From: Ahrensia marina
GTDB taxonomy: Bacteria; Pseudomonadota; Alphaproteobacteria; Rhizobiales; Rhizobiaceae
DNA: 64,000 bases
Assembly: GCF_001293565.1 (NCBI RefSeq)
Contig: NZ_JXMU01000017.1
Coordinates: 32,533 to 96,532, forward strand
Reading direction: 5' to 3'
Below are positions 47,384 to 58,241 of this stretch, piece by piece. The translations under genes and the position numbers were made by a program. The notes below the pieces were generated by a model. That model was not told the DNA's origin. It made no database searches and saw only the letters and a list, made by a program, of their open reading frames with translations. Every line of letters starts with the position of its first letter. Within the stretch, counting starts at the first letter, position 1.

Positions 47384-47989
47384 TCACTGCACATCCGCGC
47401 AGGCGACCGCGACACCCTCAATCATCCGCCCCTCACTGCAAAGCGTGCCGCCCCACGCATAGCCGCGCAGTCCTTCGCTATATTCTATCAGGAACCACGG
47501 ATGCCCTTGGTACGGTTGACCTTCATTACGCAGGATCGCAACAGGCTCTTTAAGCGGTAGCTTGTCGATCCGCTTGACATCTACGCTTGGCCCTTCGCGC
47601 ACAATTGTTTCCAGCGCCATACCAGCAACCCAGCCCTTGTCGCCTGCACCGTCAATATTGGATGCCACCTTTGTAGATTTGCACGCAATACTCTCATCAG
47701 TAGCAATGATTTGAATATTTGAATTCAAACCGCTGTCCTGTGATGCTTCGAAAAAGCGTACTTTATTACCGATAAAAAGCGCGCCTCCGCCGCTGGCGGT
47801 TTCCAGGTTAAGATATTCATCCTCGCTCTCCGGATAACCCGTCAGCGCATAGCGCTCATCATCAATCGCATAGATAAACTCGTAATTCTCGCCCGCACCT
47901 TTACATTCAAAGGCCGGTTGCGGCGATGCGAATGCTCCATATGAAAATACACTGCCCAGACAGATCATGGAAATTGTCAAAAAACGCAT
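47384..47989 (-). CDS. Secreted protein with SH3-like C-terminal domain
   Basis: 201 aa from the ATG at 47989, with GAGAGGG upstream. A signal peptide ends near GAFASPQ. The middle part has a conserved-looking FECKGAGENYEFIYAIDDE strand set. The C-terminal 80 residues (GPSVDVKRIDKLPLKEPVAILRNEG, WFLIEYSEGLRGYAWGGTLCSEG) resemble a bacterial SH3 fold. It is probably periplasmic. Its stop meets the dapF stop with no gap. Confidence 0.7.
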   Translation of the reverse strand: MRFLTISMICLGSVFSYGAFASPQPAFECKGAGENYEFIYAIDDERYALTGYPESEDEYLNLETASGGGALFIGNKVRFFEASQDSGLNSNIQIIATDESIACKSTKVASNIDGAGDKGWVAGMALETIVREGPSVDVKRIDKLPLKEPVAILRNEGQPYQGHPWFLIEYSEGLRGYAWGGTLCSEGRMIEGVAVACADVQ

Positions 47990-48136
47990 TATATCCCTCT
48001 CAATTAAGCCCCGAACTACCATGACTGCAAAAGGCTAGGGCTTGCAAGCAGCACGCCTGATTTGCATATCGAAATGATGGCTGGCATACGGTGCGCAACT
48101 GCTTCATAAGGCGCTGTAAACTAAACCGCGAAACAC

Positions 48137-49429
48137 ATGGCAATTAAAACACTTACATTTGGCTGCCGCCTGAACGCTTATGAGGGCGAGGTGGTTAAGC
48201 GCGAGGCCGAAGCCGCAGGGTTGGACCAGCTTGAAGGCGGTGCCGTCATTATCAACACCTGCGCTGTCACCGGCGAAGCTGTGCGACAGGCCAAACAGTC
48301 AATCCGCCGTGCCCGCCGCGAACAGCCAGATGCGCGTATCATCGTGACCGGCTGCGCCGCGCAGATCAATCCTGATGATTTCGGCGATATGGACGAGGTC
48401 GATCTGGTTATCGGCAATGAGGATAAGCTCAAAGCGTCTTCTTATCGTGCCCTGCCTGAATTTGGCGTCAACCAGTTTGAAAAAGTGCGCGTGAATGACA
48501 TCTTTGAGGTCACTGAAAACGCGCCGCATATGGTTGATTCAATTGAAGGGCGCACCCGTGCATTTGTTCAGGTGCAAAATGGCTGCGACCATCGCTGCAC
48601 ATTCTGCATCATTCCCTATGGCCGCGGCCAGTCACGCTCCGTGCCCATTGGCGGCATTATCGATCAGGTCACACGGCTGACAGACAATGGCTATTCGGAA
48701 ATCGTACTCACCGGCGTCGACTTGACGAGCTTCGGGCCGGACTTGCCCGGCAAACCGTCGCTTGGCGTTCTGGTGCAGAAAATTCTGGCGCAAGTGCCCT
48801 CGCTTGAGCGTTTGCGTCTGTCATCAATTGATTCCATCGAAGCCGATGAGGCTTTGTTCGATGCCATCGCATCCGAGCAGCGCCTGATGCCGCATTTTCA
48901 TCTGTCGCTGCAACATGGCGATGATATGATTTTAAAGCGCATGAAACGGCGCCATTTGCGCGAACATTCTATCGAATTTTGCCGGACCGTGCGTGATTTG
49001 CGTCCCGATGCGTCCTTTGGCGCGGACATCATTGCCGGTTTTCCAACCGAAACCGAAGCCATGTTCGAAAACGCAATATCCATCATCGATGATTGCGGCC
49101 TTGCGCGTGTCCACGCTTTTCCGTTTTCACCGCGCGAAGGCACCCCTGCCGCAAAAATGCCGCAGCTTGACCGCGCTTTGATTAAAGACCGTGCCGCCCG
49201 CCTGCGTGCCAAGGCTGCCAGCGCATGGCAGCAGCATTTGGAAAAATTTAACGGCACCGTGCAAACAGTCCTGTTTGAAAAAGACGGTATCGGACGCACG
49301 CAGGATTTTACGCCGGTCAGCATTGAAGGATCGCCCGCCCGCGCTGGTGCAATCGCAACAGTTCAGATATTAAACAATGATGGTGAGCGCCTGATCGGGT
49401 GCCATGAAGCGCCTGTCGCCGCGCAATAG
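48137..49429 (+). CDS. mtaB: tRNA threonylcarbamoyladenosine methylthiotransferase MtaB
   Basis: 430 aa radical-SAM methylthiotransferase. The N-terminal UPF0004 domain has cysteines in TFGCRLNAYEGE, INTCAVTGEA and VTGCAAQ; the radical-SAM cluster is NGCDHRCTFCIIPYGRGQSRS; a TRAM domain ends the protein. MtaB makes ms2t6A37 in tRNA decoding ANN codons. The ATG has no strong SD. Confidence 0.95.
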   Translation: MAIKTLTFGCRLNAYEGEVVKREAEAAGLDQLEGGAVIINTCAVTGEAVRQAKQSIRRARREQPDARIIVTGCAAQINPDDFGDMDEVDLVIGNEDKLKASSYRALPEFGVNQFEKVRVNDIFEVTENAPHMVDSIEGRTRAFVQVQNGCDHRCTFCIIPYGRGQSRSVPIGGIIDQVTRLTDNGYSEIVLTGVDLTSFGPDLPGKPSLGVLVQKILAQVPSLERLRLSSIDSIEADEALFDAIASEQRLMPHFHLSLQHGDDMILKRMKRRHLREHSIEFCRTVRDLRPDASFGADIIAGFPTETEAMFENAISIIDDCGLARVHAFPFSPREGTPAAKMPQLDRALIKDRAARLRAKAASAWQQHLEKFNGTVQTVLFEKDGIGRTQDFTPVSIEGSPARAGAIATVQILNNDGERLIGCHEAPVAAQ

Positions 49430-49440
49430 GAATTAAATGA

Positions 49441-50847
<1,407 letters not shown>

Positions 50848-51501
50848 ATGAAAGAGCTTTCCGAAAGCAAAAAAGAAATCCATCCCGGCCTTAAGCTGGC
50901 GCTTGAAATGGGGCCGTTGATCGTTTTCTTTATTGCCAATAGCCGCGCTGAACAACTCGCATCCGCATTTCCTGCACTGGCCGGTCTTGGCGGCCCGCTG
51001 TTTGTCGCAACCGCCTTTTTTATGGCCGCGACGGCGTTGGCGCTCATCGCTTCTTGGCTTTTAACACGCGCATTGCCGCTAATGCCTGTCGTATCAGGTG
51101 TCGTCATTTTTATTTTCGGCGCGCTAACGCTTTATTTGAACGATGAACTGTTCATCAAATTAAAGCCGACAATCATCAACTCCCTGTTCGGTCTGACATT
51201 GATCGGCGGCCTGATTTTTAAAAAGCCACTGCTCAAATATGTGCTCGGCGCTGCTTTTGAACTGGATGAAAAAGGCTGGTATCTTTTGACAATCCGGTGG
51301 GCGCTGTTTTTCTTTGGCATGGCGATACTCAATGAAATTATCTGGCGCGGTTCCAATGCCTATTACGGCGAAGGCAAAACGGCCGATGATTTCTGGGTGG
51401 CTTTCAAGGTTTGGGGCAACTTTCCCATTACGATTATCTTTATGGCTTTCCAGTTTCCGCTGATAAACCGCCATGCAATCGAAAAGTCTGAAAGCCAGTA
51501 A
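50848..51501 (+). CDS. ispZ: Inner-membrane septation protein IspZ/YciB
   Basis: 217 aa with about five to six helices. GLKLALEMGPLIVFFIAN is the family's N-terminal motif, and NSLFGLTLIGGLIFKKPLLKYVLG and NEIIWR are also conserved. E. coli YciB links envelope growth and division. The start is the base after the ftsY stop; the stop overlaps the glycerate kinase start. Confidence 0.93.
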   Translation: MKELSESKKEIHPGLKLALEMGPLIVFFIANSRAEQLASAFPALAGLGGPLFVATAFFMAATALALIASWLLTRALPLMPVVSGVVIFIFGALTLYLNDELFIKLKPTIINSLFGLTLIGGLIFKKPLLKYVLGAAFELDEKGWYLLTIRWALFFFGMAILNEIIWRGSNAYYGEGKTADDFWVAFKVWGNFPITIIFMAFQFPLINRHAIEKSESQ

Positions 51502-52631
51502 TGACAGATAACCCCGCCGCTATGCTGGAAGAACTATGGTGGCAGGGTGTCGACGCCGTGCGCGGTTTCAGTGCGGTGACAGCATCGTTGTCAGATAGCA
51601 CCATCACGCCGCCCGATATGATTATCGCCGTTGGCAAGGCCGCAGGCGACATGGCACTGGGCGCACGGAAACATTTCGCAACACAAATTCCCACACTTGT
51701 TGTGACCAAATATGATCATACACGCGACGAACTTGCCGCGCTTTCCAATTGCGAAATCATCGAAGCGGGCCATCCGGTTCCCGATCAAAATTCCCTGACC
51801 GGCGGCGCGCGCGTGCTTGAAGCGGTGCAGAATATGGCGGCGGACCAAAACCTCCTGCTTCTGGTTTCAGGCGGCGCATCGGCACTGGTTGAAGTGCTGG
51901 AAGAAGGCCAGACGCTTGATAGTCTCAAAGCGCTCAATAAAGGATTTCTGGCAGACGGTTTGAGCATTGGCGAGATCAATGCCGAACGCCGTAAAATCTC
52001 CCGCATTAAGGGCGGGCGCTTGCTTGACGCATTTAAAGGCAAATCTGCCCATGTGATTGCCATTTCCGATGTGGAAGGCGACAGCATTGATGTTATCGCT
52101 TCGGGTATCGGCGCTTATCATGGCAGCGGCAACCATATCGAAATCAAAATCGCCGCGTCCAATGCGGTGGCACGCCAAACCATTGAAAAGGCAGCGCAGG
52201 ACAAAAACATTGACGTTCAGCGCAACGAAGAATGTCTTTACGGCCACGCCGAAGACATAGCACCAAAGCTTTTGGATGAATTTCAAAACGGTCCGGTGGG
52301 CCTTTACATTTTTGGCGGCGAGCCGACGGTCGAACTGCCCGACAATCCGGGCCGCGGCGGACGCAATCAGCATTTAGCGCTATTGCTCGCCGATAAAATC
52401 AAAACACGTGATGATTTGCATATCCTGATCGCCGGTACCGATGGCACTGACGGGCCGACCGCTGAAGCAGGCGCTATCATTGACGGATCAACCGTGAAAG
52501 CCGGTGATGATACGGCGCGCTATCTGAGGACGGCTGATGCGGGCACTTATTTGAACGAACGCGGCGCATCGCTGACAACTGGCCCCACCGGCACCAATGT
52601 GATGGATATTGTTCTGGTTTTAAAGACTTAA
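51501..52631 (+). CDS. Glycerate 2-kinase (MOFRL/DUF4147 family)
   Basis: 376 aa, shorter than many members (about 420). The N-terminal AVGKAAGDMA, VSGGASAL and the C-terminal MOFRL motifs GGRNQHLAL and AGTDGTDGPTAEAGAIID are present. It phosphorylates glycerate at C2 with ATP, feeding 2-phosphoglycerate into glycolysis. Translationally coupled to ispZ (TAATG). It is convergent with ccmG. Confidence 0.9.
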   Translation: MTDNPAAMLEELWWQGVDAVRGFSAVTASLSDSTITPPDMIIAVGKAAGDMALGARKHFATQIPTLVVTKYDHTRDELAALSNCEIIEAGHPVPDQNSLTGGARVLEAVQNMAADQNLLLLVSGGASALVEVLEEGQTLDSLKALNKGFLADGLSIGEINAERRKISRIKGGRLLDAFKGKSAHVIAISDVEGDSIDVIASGIGAYHGSGNHIEIKIAASNAVARQTIEKAAQDKNIDVQRNEECLYGHAEDIAPKLLDEFQNGPVGLYIFGGEPTVELPDNPGRGGRNQHLALLLADKIKTRDDLHILIAGTDGTDGPTAEAGAIIDGSTVKAGDDTARYLRTADAGTYLNERGASLTTGPTGTNVMDIVLVLKT

Positions 52632-52641
52632 GGTCCAAACC

Positions 52642-53232
52642 CTAATTCGCCGCCAGTTTCTCAATCTCCGGCATGAGCTGCTTTTCGATCGCTTCAGGTG
52701 TTAGCGGGCCGGTAAATTTGTATTTGATCTTGCCGTCCTGCCCGACAAGGAATGTTTCCGGCACCCCGTAAACGCCCCAGTCAATCGCGGCGCGGCCGGA
52801 ATCATCCACGCCGATAAAATCATACGGATTTCCCAGACTGCCCAAAAAGCGTAAGGCGTTTTCCGTCTTGTCTTTGTAGTTCAATCCCATCAGTTGCACA
52901 CGCGGATCGCCTGACAGAGCGCTGAGATAGGGATGTTCCTCGCGGCACGGCGCGCACCATGATGCCCACACATTCACAAGCGTGATATTGCCTGCAAAGA
53001 CGGCCGGATCAAAACCGGCAATTTGCGCGCCGCCTGCATCTTTAAGCCCTTCGAGCGGCGGCAATATGGTTTGCGGCGCATCGCGGCCGATAAGCGCTGA
53101 AGGCAAAGCCGAGACATCACGCCCTTCTTGCGTCAGCATCAAGGCAAAAACACCCGCAAGAATGAAGAACGCAATTGCCGGCACATAGACGGACCATGCC
53201 GAACGCGGTTTTTTTTCAACTGTTTCGCTCAA
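52642..53232 (-). CDS. ccmG: Cytochrome c biogenesis thiol:disulfide interchange protein
   Basis: 196 aa, anchored by one N-terminal helix (about residues 13-32). Thioredoxin fold with VNVWASWCAPCREEHP; the WCxxC site and later GVYGVPETFLV cis-proline loop are clear. It reduces the apocytochrome c CxxCH cysteines in the periplasm. The start is a TTG four bases after ccmD. Confidence 0.95.
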   Translation of the reverse strand: MSETVEKKPRSAWSVYVPAIAFFILAGVFALMLTQEGRDVSALPSALIGRDAPQTILPPLEGLKDAGGAQIAGFDPAVFAGNITLVNVWASWCAPCREEHPYLSALSGDPRVQLMGLNYKDKTENALRFLGSLGNPYDFIGVDDSGRAAIDWGVYGVPETFLVGQDGKIKYKFTGPLTPEAIEKQLMPEIEKLAAN

Positions 53233-53235
53233 AGC

Positions 53236-53406
53236 TCACGCCTGCTCATCTTGTGTTTGCGAACGCCTGCGCACGCCCATCTCTTCAAGACGGGCAAGCT
53301 CTTTGACCGTCATATTGCGGTCAATCCAGAGCCATAAAACCAGCGCGGTTAAAATCAGCGCGCCAAGCCCGTAACTGGCATAAACAAAAATTTCATGCTC
53401 AGACAT
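53236..53406 (-). CDS. ccmD: Haem exporter protein CcmD
   Basis: 56 aa, too short for automatic ORF lists. MSEHEIFVYASYGLGALILTALVLWLWIDRN shows the typical short lead, one membrane helix and then a basic cytoplasmic tail. CcmD is needed for release of haem-loaded CcmE from the CcmABC complex. It lies three bases after ccmC and just before ccmG, so the order is ccmC-D-G. Confidence 0.9.
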   Translation of the reverse strand: MSEHEIFVYASYGLGALILTALVLWLWIDRNMTVKELARLEEMGVRRRSQTQDEQA

Positions 53407-53409
53407 TTT

Positions 53410-54195
53410 CTACCCTTCAAGAACCGCTGTTGCCGGTGCTGATGATTTGCCGCGCGCGCCTGCCTTGCGCAGACTTGCCGCGCGGCGCCGCCGCACTTCA
53501 TTACGCATCGCAGCCATATGCATTGCCAGAAACATAAATGTAAAACCAACCGCAACGACAAGCAAAGGCCAGAGCATTGACGGATGGATCGTTGGCCCGT
53601 CGAGACGTATGACCGATGCCGGCTGATGCAATGTGTTCCAGAAATCGACCGAAAACTTGATGATCGGAATATTGATATAGCCGACCAAAACAAGGATGGC
53701 GACAGGCCGCGCCGAACGCGCCGGTTCCTCCATCGCCCGTTGCAAGGCCATAATGCCAAAATACATAATCAGCAGCACGAACACCGATGTCAGCCGCGCA
53801 TCCCAAACCCAATAGGTGCCCCACATCGGACGTCCCCAAAGAGAGCCCGTCGCCAGACATAAAAGCGTGAACGCAGCGCCAATCGGTGCCGCAGCCCGTA
53901 TCGACACATCGGCCAAAGGATGCCGCCAGATCAAAACGCCAAGCGCCGACAGCGCCATGACCGTATAGGAGAACATCGCAAACCATGCCGCAGGCACATG
54001 AAGATACATAATGCGCACGGTAATGCCCTGCTGGTAATCTTCCGGTGCCTGCCAGCCAAGATAAAGCCCCACTCCGGTAAGCAGAGCCGCAAGAAGAGCC
54101 AGCCATGGCAACAGCTTGCCTGACAGATCCATAAATCGGGTAGGGTTGGCCAGCGCCGTTAAAGCCCCCACTTTCTTTATGTTTTTATTGTTCAT
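53410..54195 (-). CDS. ccmC: Haem transporter CcmC
   Basis: 261 aa with six helices. The periplasmic WWD-type motif reads WGRPMWGTYWVWDARLTS; conserved histidines occur in IMYLHVPAAW and FWNTLHQPASV. CcmC loads haem onto CcmE. It is separated from ccmB by the three-gene choline/betaine importer, so it needs its own promoter in the 181 bases upstream. Confidence 0.96.
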   Translation of the reverse strand: MNNKNIKKVGALTALANPTRFMDLSGKLLPWLALLAALLTGVGLYLGWQAPEDYQQGITVRIMYLHVPAAWFAMFSYTVMALSALGVLIWRHPLADVSIRAAAPIGAAFTLLCLATGSLWGRPMWGTYWVWDARLTSVFVLLIMYFGIMALQRAMEEPARSARPVAILVLVGYINIPIIKFSVDFWNTLHQPASVIRLDGPTIHPSMLWPLLVVAVGFTFMFLAMHMAAMRNEVRRRRAASLRKAGARGKSSAPATAVLEG

Positions 54196-54311
54196 GCCGT
54201 TCTCTCACGTTTTGAGCCGTTTTATCCGTGATTTTTAAACGTGGCAATTGAGGCACAATGATGCAGCCCCGACCAGCCTGACAGATTTGCTCTATTGCAC
54301 GAATAAAGGGC

Positions 54312-54352
54312 AAAAAAACAAGCGCCGCCTCCTAAAATAGAAGACAGCGCTA
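54312..54352 (-). terminator. Terminator of the choXWV-type operon
   Basis: On the minus strand AGCGC and GCGCT flank a second paired segment (GTCTTCT with AGGAGGC, using wobbles) and are followed by TGTTTTTTTG. It lies 24 bases after the ATPase gene and isolates ccmC from it. Confidence 0.75.
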
Positions 54353-54376
54353 TATAAGTCACAAAAGCGGCGCGGA

Positions 54377-55411
54377 TTAGACCGTGCTTTCAACTTCCAC
54401 TTTTTCAACCATGGAATTAACAATGTCATCGAGCGCAATCGCGCCGATCACCTTGTCAGAACTGTCGACCACCTGCGCCTTGGTCACATCCGCTTCCTGC
54501 ATCTGGCGTGCCGCCTCATCCAGCCTTGTATCACGGTCAAGCTTCATCGTACCCGCATTGGCCAAATCATCCGACATGAGCGAATCGATGCGGAGTACCC
54601 GCGCCCGGTTAATATCTTTGACAAAATCTTTGATATAATCGTCAGCCGGATGCAGGATAATGTCCTGCGCATTGCCTTTTTGAACAATGCCGCCATCGCG
54701 CAGGATGCAGATATTGTCGCCGATACGCAGCGCTTCATCCAGATCGTGGGTAATGAACACAATCGTCTTTTTAAGTTCCGATTGCAGTTCAAGAAGCACG
54801 TCCTGCATGTCTGTACGTATCAGCGGGTCAAGCGCAGAGAAGGCCTCGTCCATCAGCAGGATTTCAGCATCGGTTGCCAGCGCACGAGCCAGACCAACAC
54901 GCTGCTGCATACCGCCGGAAAGCTGTGACGGATAATTTTCCTCAAACCCGCCAAGCCCCACACGGTCGATCCATTTTTTTGACCGCGCATGACGTTCCGA
55001 TGCCGAAACACCCTGTACCTCAAGCCCGTATTCAACATTGGACTGCACGGTGCGGTGCGGCAGCAAAGCAAATTTCTGGAACACCATCGATGTTTTATTG
55101 GCGCGGAATTTACGCAAATCACCGCGCGACATGCCCAAAACGTCCACACCATCGACAATCACCTCACCGGCCGTTGGCTCGATCAAGCGGTTGATATGGC
55201 GGATAAGTGTAGATTTACCTGAACCAGATAAGCCCATCACAACCTGAATACCGCCATCAGGCATATCAATATTAATGTCCTGCAGGCCCAGAACATGACT
55301 GTGCTTGTCCTGCAGTTCGGCTTTACCCATTCCTTTTTTAACAAGATCAAGCGCCATCGCCGGATCATCGCCAAAAATCTTGTAGAGGTTTTTAATCTGA
55401 ATACCACTCAT
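54377..55411 (-). CDS. proV: Glycine betaine/choline ABC transporter ATPase with CBS domains
   Basis: 344 aa from the ATG at 55411 with AAGGAG upstream. ABC motifs: Walker A GLSGSGKSTLIRHINRL, signature LSGGMQQRVGLARAL, Walker B ILLMDEAFSALDPLI. The ProV-type insertion IFGDDPAMALDLVKKGMGK precedes Walker A. The C-terminal CBS pair region (MKLDRDTRLDEAARQM, VVDSSDKVIGAIALDDIV) is the osmosensory part in related importers. Could be called choV. Confidence 0.94.
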   Translation of the reverse strand: MSGIQIKNLYKIFGDDPAMALDLVKKGMGKAELQDKHSHVLGLQDINIDMPDGGIQVVMGLSGSGKSTLIRHINRLIEPTAGEVIVDGVDVLGMSRGDLRKFRANKTSMVFQKFALLPHRTVQSNVEYGLEVQGVSASERHARSKKWIDRVGLGGFEENYPSQLSGGMQQRVGLARALATDAEILLMDEAFSALDPLIRTDMQDVLLELQSELKKTIVFITHDLDEALRIGDNICILRDGGIVQKGNAQDIILHPADDYIKDFVKDINRARVLRIDSLMSDDLANAGTMKLDRDTRLDEAARQMQEADVTKAQVVDSSDKVIGAIALDDIVNSMVEKVEVESTV

Positions 55412-55415
55412 CGGA

Positions 55416-56297
55416 TCAATGCTCCTTTTCACGGTGCGATTGCAACCGCTGGCCATAGGCCTGCGAAGCGCGGTCGATGATAATGGCGAGTATGACGATG
55501 GCCATACCGGCAGAAACACCCATAAACAGGAACTGATTGTTAATGGCCTTCAGAACCGGTTGTCCAAGGCCCGGCGCACCCACAAGTGCAGCGACAACAA
55601 CCATAGCCAGTGCCATCATAATGGTCTGGTTAACACCGGCCATAATGGTTGGTAGCGCGAGCGGAATTTGCACATTGGTAAGCCGCTTCCAGCTTGTCGA
55701 ACCAAAGGCATCGGCCGCCTCAAGCACTTCCTTGTCCACCAGCCGGATACCCAGATTGGTCAGACGGATAATCGGCGGAATGGCATAGATGATAACAGCG
55801 ATAATACCGGGCAGTTTGCCGATACCGAACAGCATGATCACAGGGATAAGATAAACAAAGCTCGGCATGGTCTGCATGACGTCGAGGATCGGGTTCATAA
55901 CGGTCTGCACACGGTCTGACTTTGCCATACCGATTCCCAGCGGAATACCTAAGAGCACAGAACCAAGGGTCGCGGTGGAAATCATCGCGAGCGTTTTCAT
56001 CGCATCTTCCCACATGCCGAAATAGCCGATCAGCGCCATACCGAAAAATGTGCCCAGCGTAAGCCACGGTCGGCGGCTGGCAAAATAAACGATACCGCTT
56101 AAGGCAAGAAGAACGATAATCCACGGCGTATCCAGCAGCAGGTTTTCAAAATGCTTTAGAAACCACTCAACGGGATAAAGCGCGTTTTCAATCGTTTCGC
56201 CATATGCCCGTGTAAAGTCGCGAAACCCCTCATCAATTCCTTTGCGCAGGTCGCGCAGTTGCTCTCGTTCCATTTCTGGAAACTCAAACCAATCCAT
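55416..56297 (-). CDS. proW: Glycine betaine/choline ABC transporter permease
   Basis: 293 aa. A short N-terminal amphipathic part, then a BPD_transp_1 domain: SRRPWLTLGTFFGMALIGYFGMWEDAMKTLAMI, IGMAKSDRVQTVMNPILDVMQTMPSFVYLIPVIMLFGIGKLPGIIAVIIYAIPPIIRLT and the EAA loop EVLEAADAFGSTSWKRLTNVQIPLALPTIM. The ATPase gene follows four bases later. Confidence 0.94.
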   Translation of the reverse strand: MDWFEFPEMEREQLRDLRKGIDEGFRDFTRAYGETIENALYPVEWFLKHFENLLLDTPWIIVLLALSGIVYFASRRPWLTLGTFFGMALIGYFGMWEDAMKTLAMISTATLGSVLLGIPLGIGMAKSDRVQTVMNPILDVMQTMPSFVYLIPVIMLFGIGKLPGIIAVIIYAIPPIIRLTNLGIRLVDKEVLEAADAFGSTSWKRLTNVQIPLALPTIMAGVNQTIMMALAMVVVAALVGAPGLGQPVLKAINNQFLFMGVSAGMAIVILAIIIDRASQAYGQRLQSHREKEH

Positions 56298-56331
56298 ATA
56301 CCCAGCCCTTGGTTATGTTGATACATACGAA

Positions 56332-56358
56332 AACGGCGCGAAACTGTCTCGCGCCGTT
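56332..56358 (-). promoter_or_regulatory. Attenuator-like hairpin between binding-protein and permease genes
   Basis: AACGGCGCGA (56332-56341) and TCGCGCCGTT (56349-56358) form a perfect ten-pair stem followed by a few T residues on the minus strand. Such hairpins after binding-protein genes usually raise the binding protein relative to permease and ATPase. Confidence 0.7.
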
Positions 56359-56372
56359 ATAATTAAAGGGTG

Positions 56373-57368
56373 TTAGCCCTTGATCTTGGCAGCCACTTCA
56401 GGGCTTACCCATTGTGACCAAAGATCTTCATAGTTTTCGATGAAATGGATAGCACCGTCTTCATTGGTGCCCTGCTCGTCAGCCATCCATGCAAGAACTT
56501 TACCGACTGTGGCATTGTCCCACTGGCGTGATTTCAGGTAATCCATCGCAACAGCATTTTCTTCAGCGAATTCGCTTGTCACAACTGTGAAAACGTCCGA
56601 ACGGCGCCAGTCATTTGGTTGCGGGTCCGCACAGTCTTCTTTTACGATACATGTGTCCCAAGCTTCTGCGTCATGCTCGACTTCGCGCTCAAGCTTGACC
56701 ATTTCATATTTGCCCAGAATCGCTGTTGGTGCCCAATAATAGCCGAGCCAGCCTTCTTCGCGCGCAAAAGCTTTGGCAATTGAACCGTCGAGACCGGCAG
56801 CAGAGCCCGGATCGACCACTTCAAAGCCTTTTTCTTCAGCGTTGCGGGCTTTGGCCATATTGTTTGTAATCGGCTGACATGCCCAACCTGACGGACATGT
56901 GTAGATCGCGCCTTTTTCCTCGTCTTCACCGCCTGGGAAAAGATCTGGACGCGCAAGCGCATCTTCAACAGTTTTAATGTTGTTTTCTTCAGCTAGCTTT
57001 TTGGGAACCCACCAGCCTTCTAGGCCGCCTTCGCTCAAAATTTCAGCGGCAACAACCAGCTTGCCTTCTTCGACAGCGTTGTCGAGTGCGATCTTAACAG
57101 CGTTCACCCACAATTCCGGTGCAATGTCCGGCTCGCCCTTTTCGTTCATTGACGTAAAGGTCGGCATTGTATCGCCTGTTACAAGCTCGACATCACAGCC
57201 ATAGCCTTTTTCAAGAATGAGTTTGTCAACCTGTGCGGCCACACCAGCAGATGCCCAATTCATCTCCGCAATTGAAACATCGCCGCACTCACCATCCTGT
57301 GCAGATGCTGAACCCGAAAATGCTACAAACGCGGCGCCCGCGAGAAGTGGCAAAAGTGATTTTTTCAT
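56373..57368 (-). CDS. proX: Glycine betaine/choline ABC transporter substrate-binding protein
   Basis: 331 aa with a signal peptide (GSASAQ). OpuAC domain: VSIAEMNWASAGVAAQVDKLILEKGYGCDVELV, and the aromatic box residues are probably the Trp/Tyr of AELW, GWW and YYWAP. Disulfide-type cysteine pairs occur at CPSGWACQP and DTCIVKEDCADPQ. Expected to bind glycine betaine, choline or proline betaine in the periplasm. First gene of the operon. Confidence 0.93.
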   Translation of the reverse strand: MKKSLLPLLAGAAFVAFSGSASAQDGECGDVSIAEMNWASAGVAAQVDKLILEKGYGCDVELVTGDTMPTFTSMNEKGEPDIAPELWVNAVKIALDNAVEEGKLVVAAEILSEGGLEGWWVPKKLAEENNIKTVEDALARPDLFPGGEDEEKGAIYTCPSGWACQPITNNMAKARNAEEKGFEVVDPGSAAGLDGSIAKAFAREEGWLGYYWAPTAILGKYEMVKLEREVEHDAEAWDTCIVKEDCADPQPNDWRRSDVFTVVTSEFAEENAVAMDYLKSRQWDNATVGKVLAWMADEQGTNEDGAIHFIENYEDLWSQWVSPEVAAKIKG

Positions 57369-57575
57369 TTCAAGAATTCTCCCAATAGGTAATGATACCG
57401 GTTAATCCGGCAATCTTCTAATTCATATTAGGATAGGGACTGACGAAGCAGAGTCAAATTTTCGCGCGTAAAATTTGCATCAAATATCCCAAAAAGCTCA
57501 GGTTAAGAGCCAATTTAACCCATTGAAGATGCTTATTTTTATAAAATCACCGGCAAATGAGAACGGCAAAAAGGC

Positions 57576-58241
57576 CTAGTCACCGGCGTTTTTAAGTGCA
57601 TAGCCCGCCGCAAACGGTCCTAAAACCGCAAAAAACAGCGTCAGCGCGGCAAGTAAAAGCATCGGTGCTTTAAACGGTGCGCCATCGACCACAGCGCCGA
57701 ATGTCGCCATCACGCCAAAAATCAGAACCGGTATCACAAACGGCAAAATCACCACCGAAACCAGTAATCCGCCGCGCGGCAGCGAAACAGCAATGGCCGC
57801 GCCCACCGCACCGATAAATGTCACGGCAGGCGTACCGATCAACAATGTTAAGGCGGTGGCACCAATCGCTTTCCCGTCCATATTAAGCAACAGGCCAAGC
57901 AAAGGCGTCACAATAACCAGCGGCAATCCGGTCGTTATCCAGTGCGCCACACATTTGATAAACACGGCGAATGACAAAGGCATGATGTGACGGTTGAGCA
58001 CCATTAAATCGAGAGAACCATCCTCGCGGTCAATCTGGAACAGCCGCTCCAGCCCCAAAAGCGAGGCCAGAAGCGCGCCAATCCATAAAATAGCAGGACC
58101 GATTTTCGCAAGCAGGTTCAAATCCGGCCCCATCGCAAACGGTGTTACCGCAGCCACAGCCAGATAGAACAAGATACCGATCAGGGCACCGCCGCCGGCA
58201 CGAAGGCCCAGTTTAACATCGCGGATAAGCAAAGCCGTCAT
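57576..58241 (-). CDS. ccmB: Haem exporter permease CcmB
   Basis: 221 aa with six helices. FQIDREDGSLDLMVLNR near residue 70 is the family motif, followed by HWITTGLPLVIVTPLLGLL and GTPAVTFIGAVGAAI. It forms the membrane part of CcmAB. Its ATG overlaps the ccmA stop (ATGA). In most relatives ccmC follows at once; here 3.3 kb intervene. Confidence 0.95.
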   Translation of the reverse strand: MTALLIRDVKLGLRAGGGALIGILFYLAVAAVTPFAMGPDLNLLAKIGPAILWIGALLASLLGLERLFQIDREDGSLDLMVLNRHIMPLSFAVFIKCVAHWITTGLPLVIVTPLLGLLLNMDGKAIGATALTLLIGTPAVTFIGAVGAAIAVSLPRGGLLVSVVILPFVIPVLIFGVMATFGAVVDGAPFKAPMLLLAALTLFFAVLGPFAAGYALKNAGD

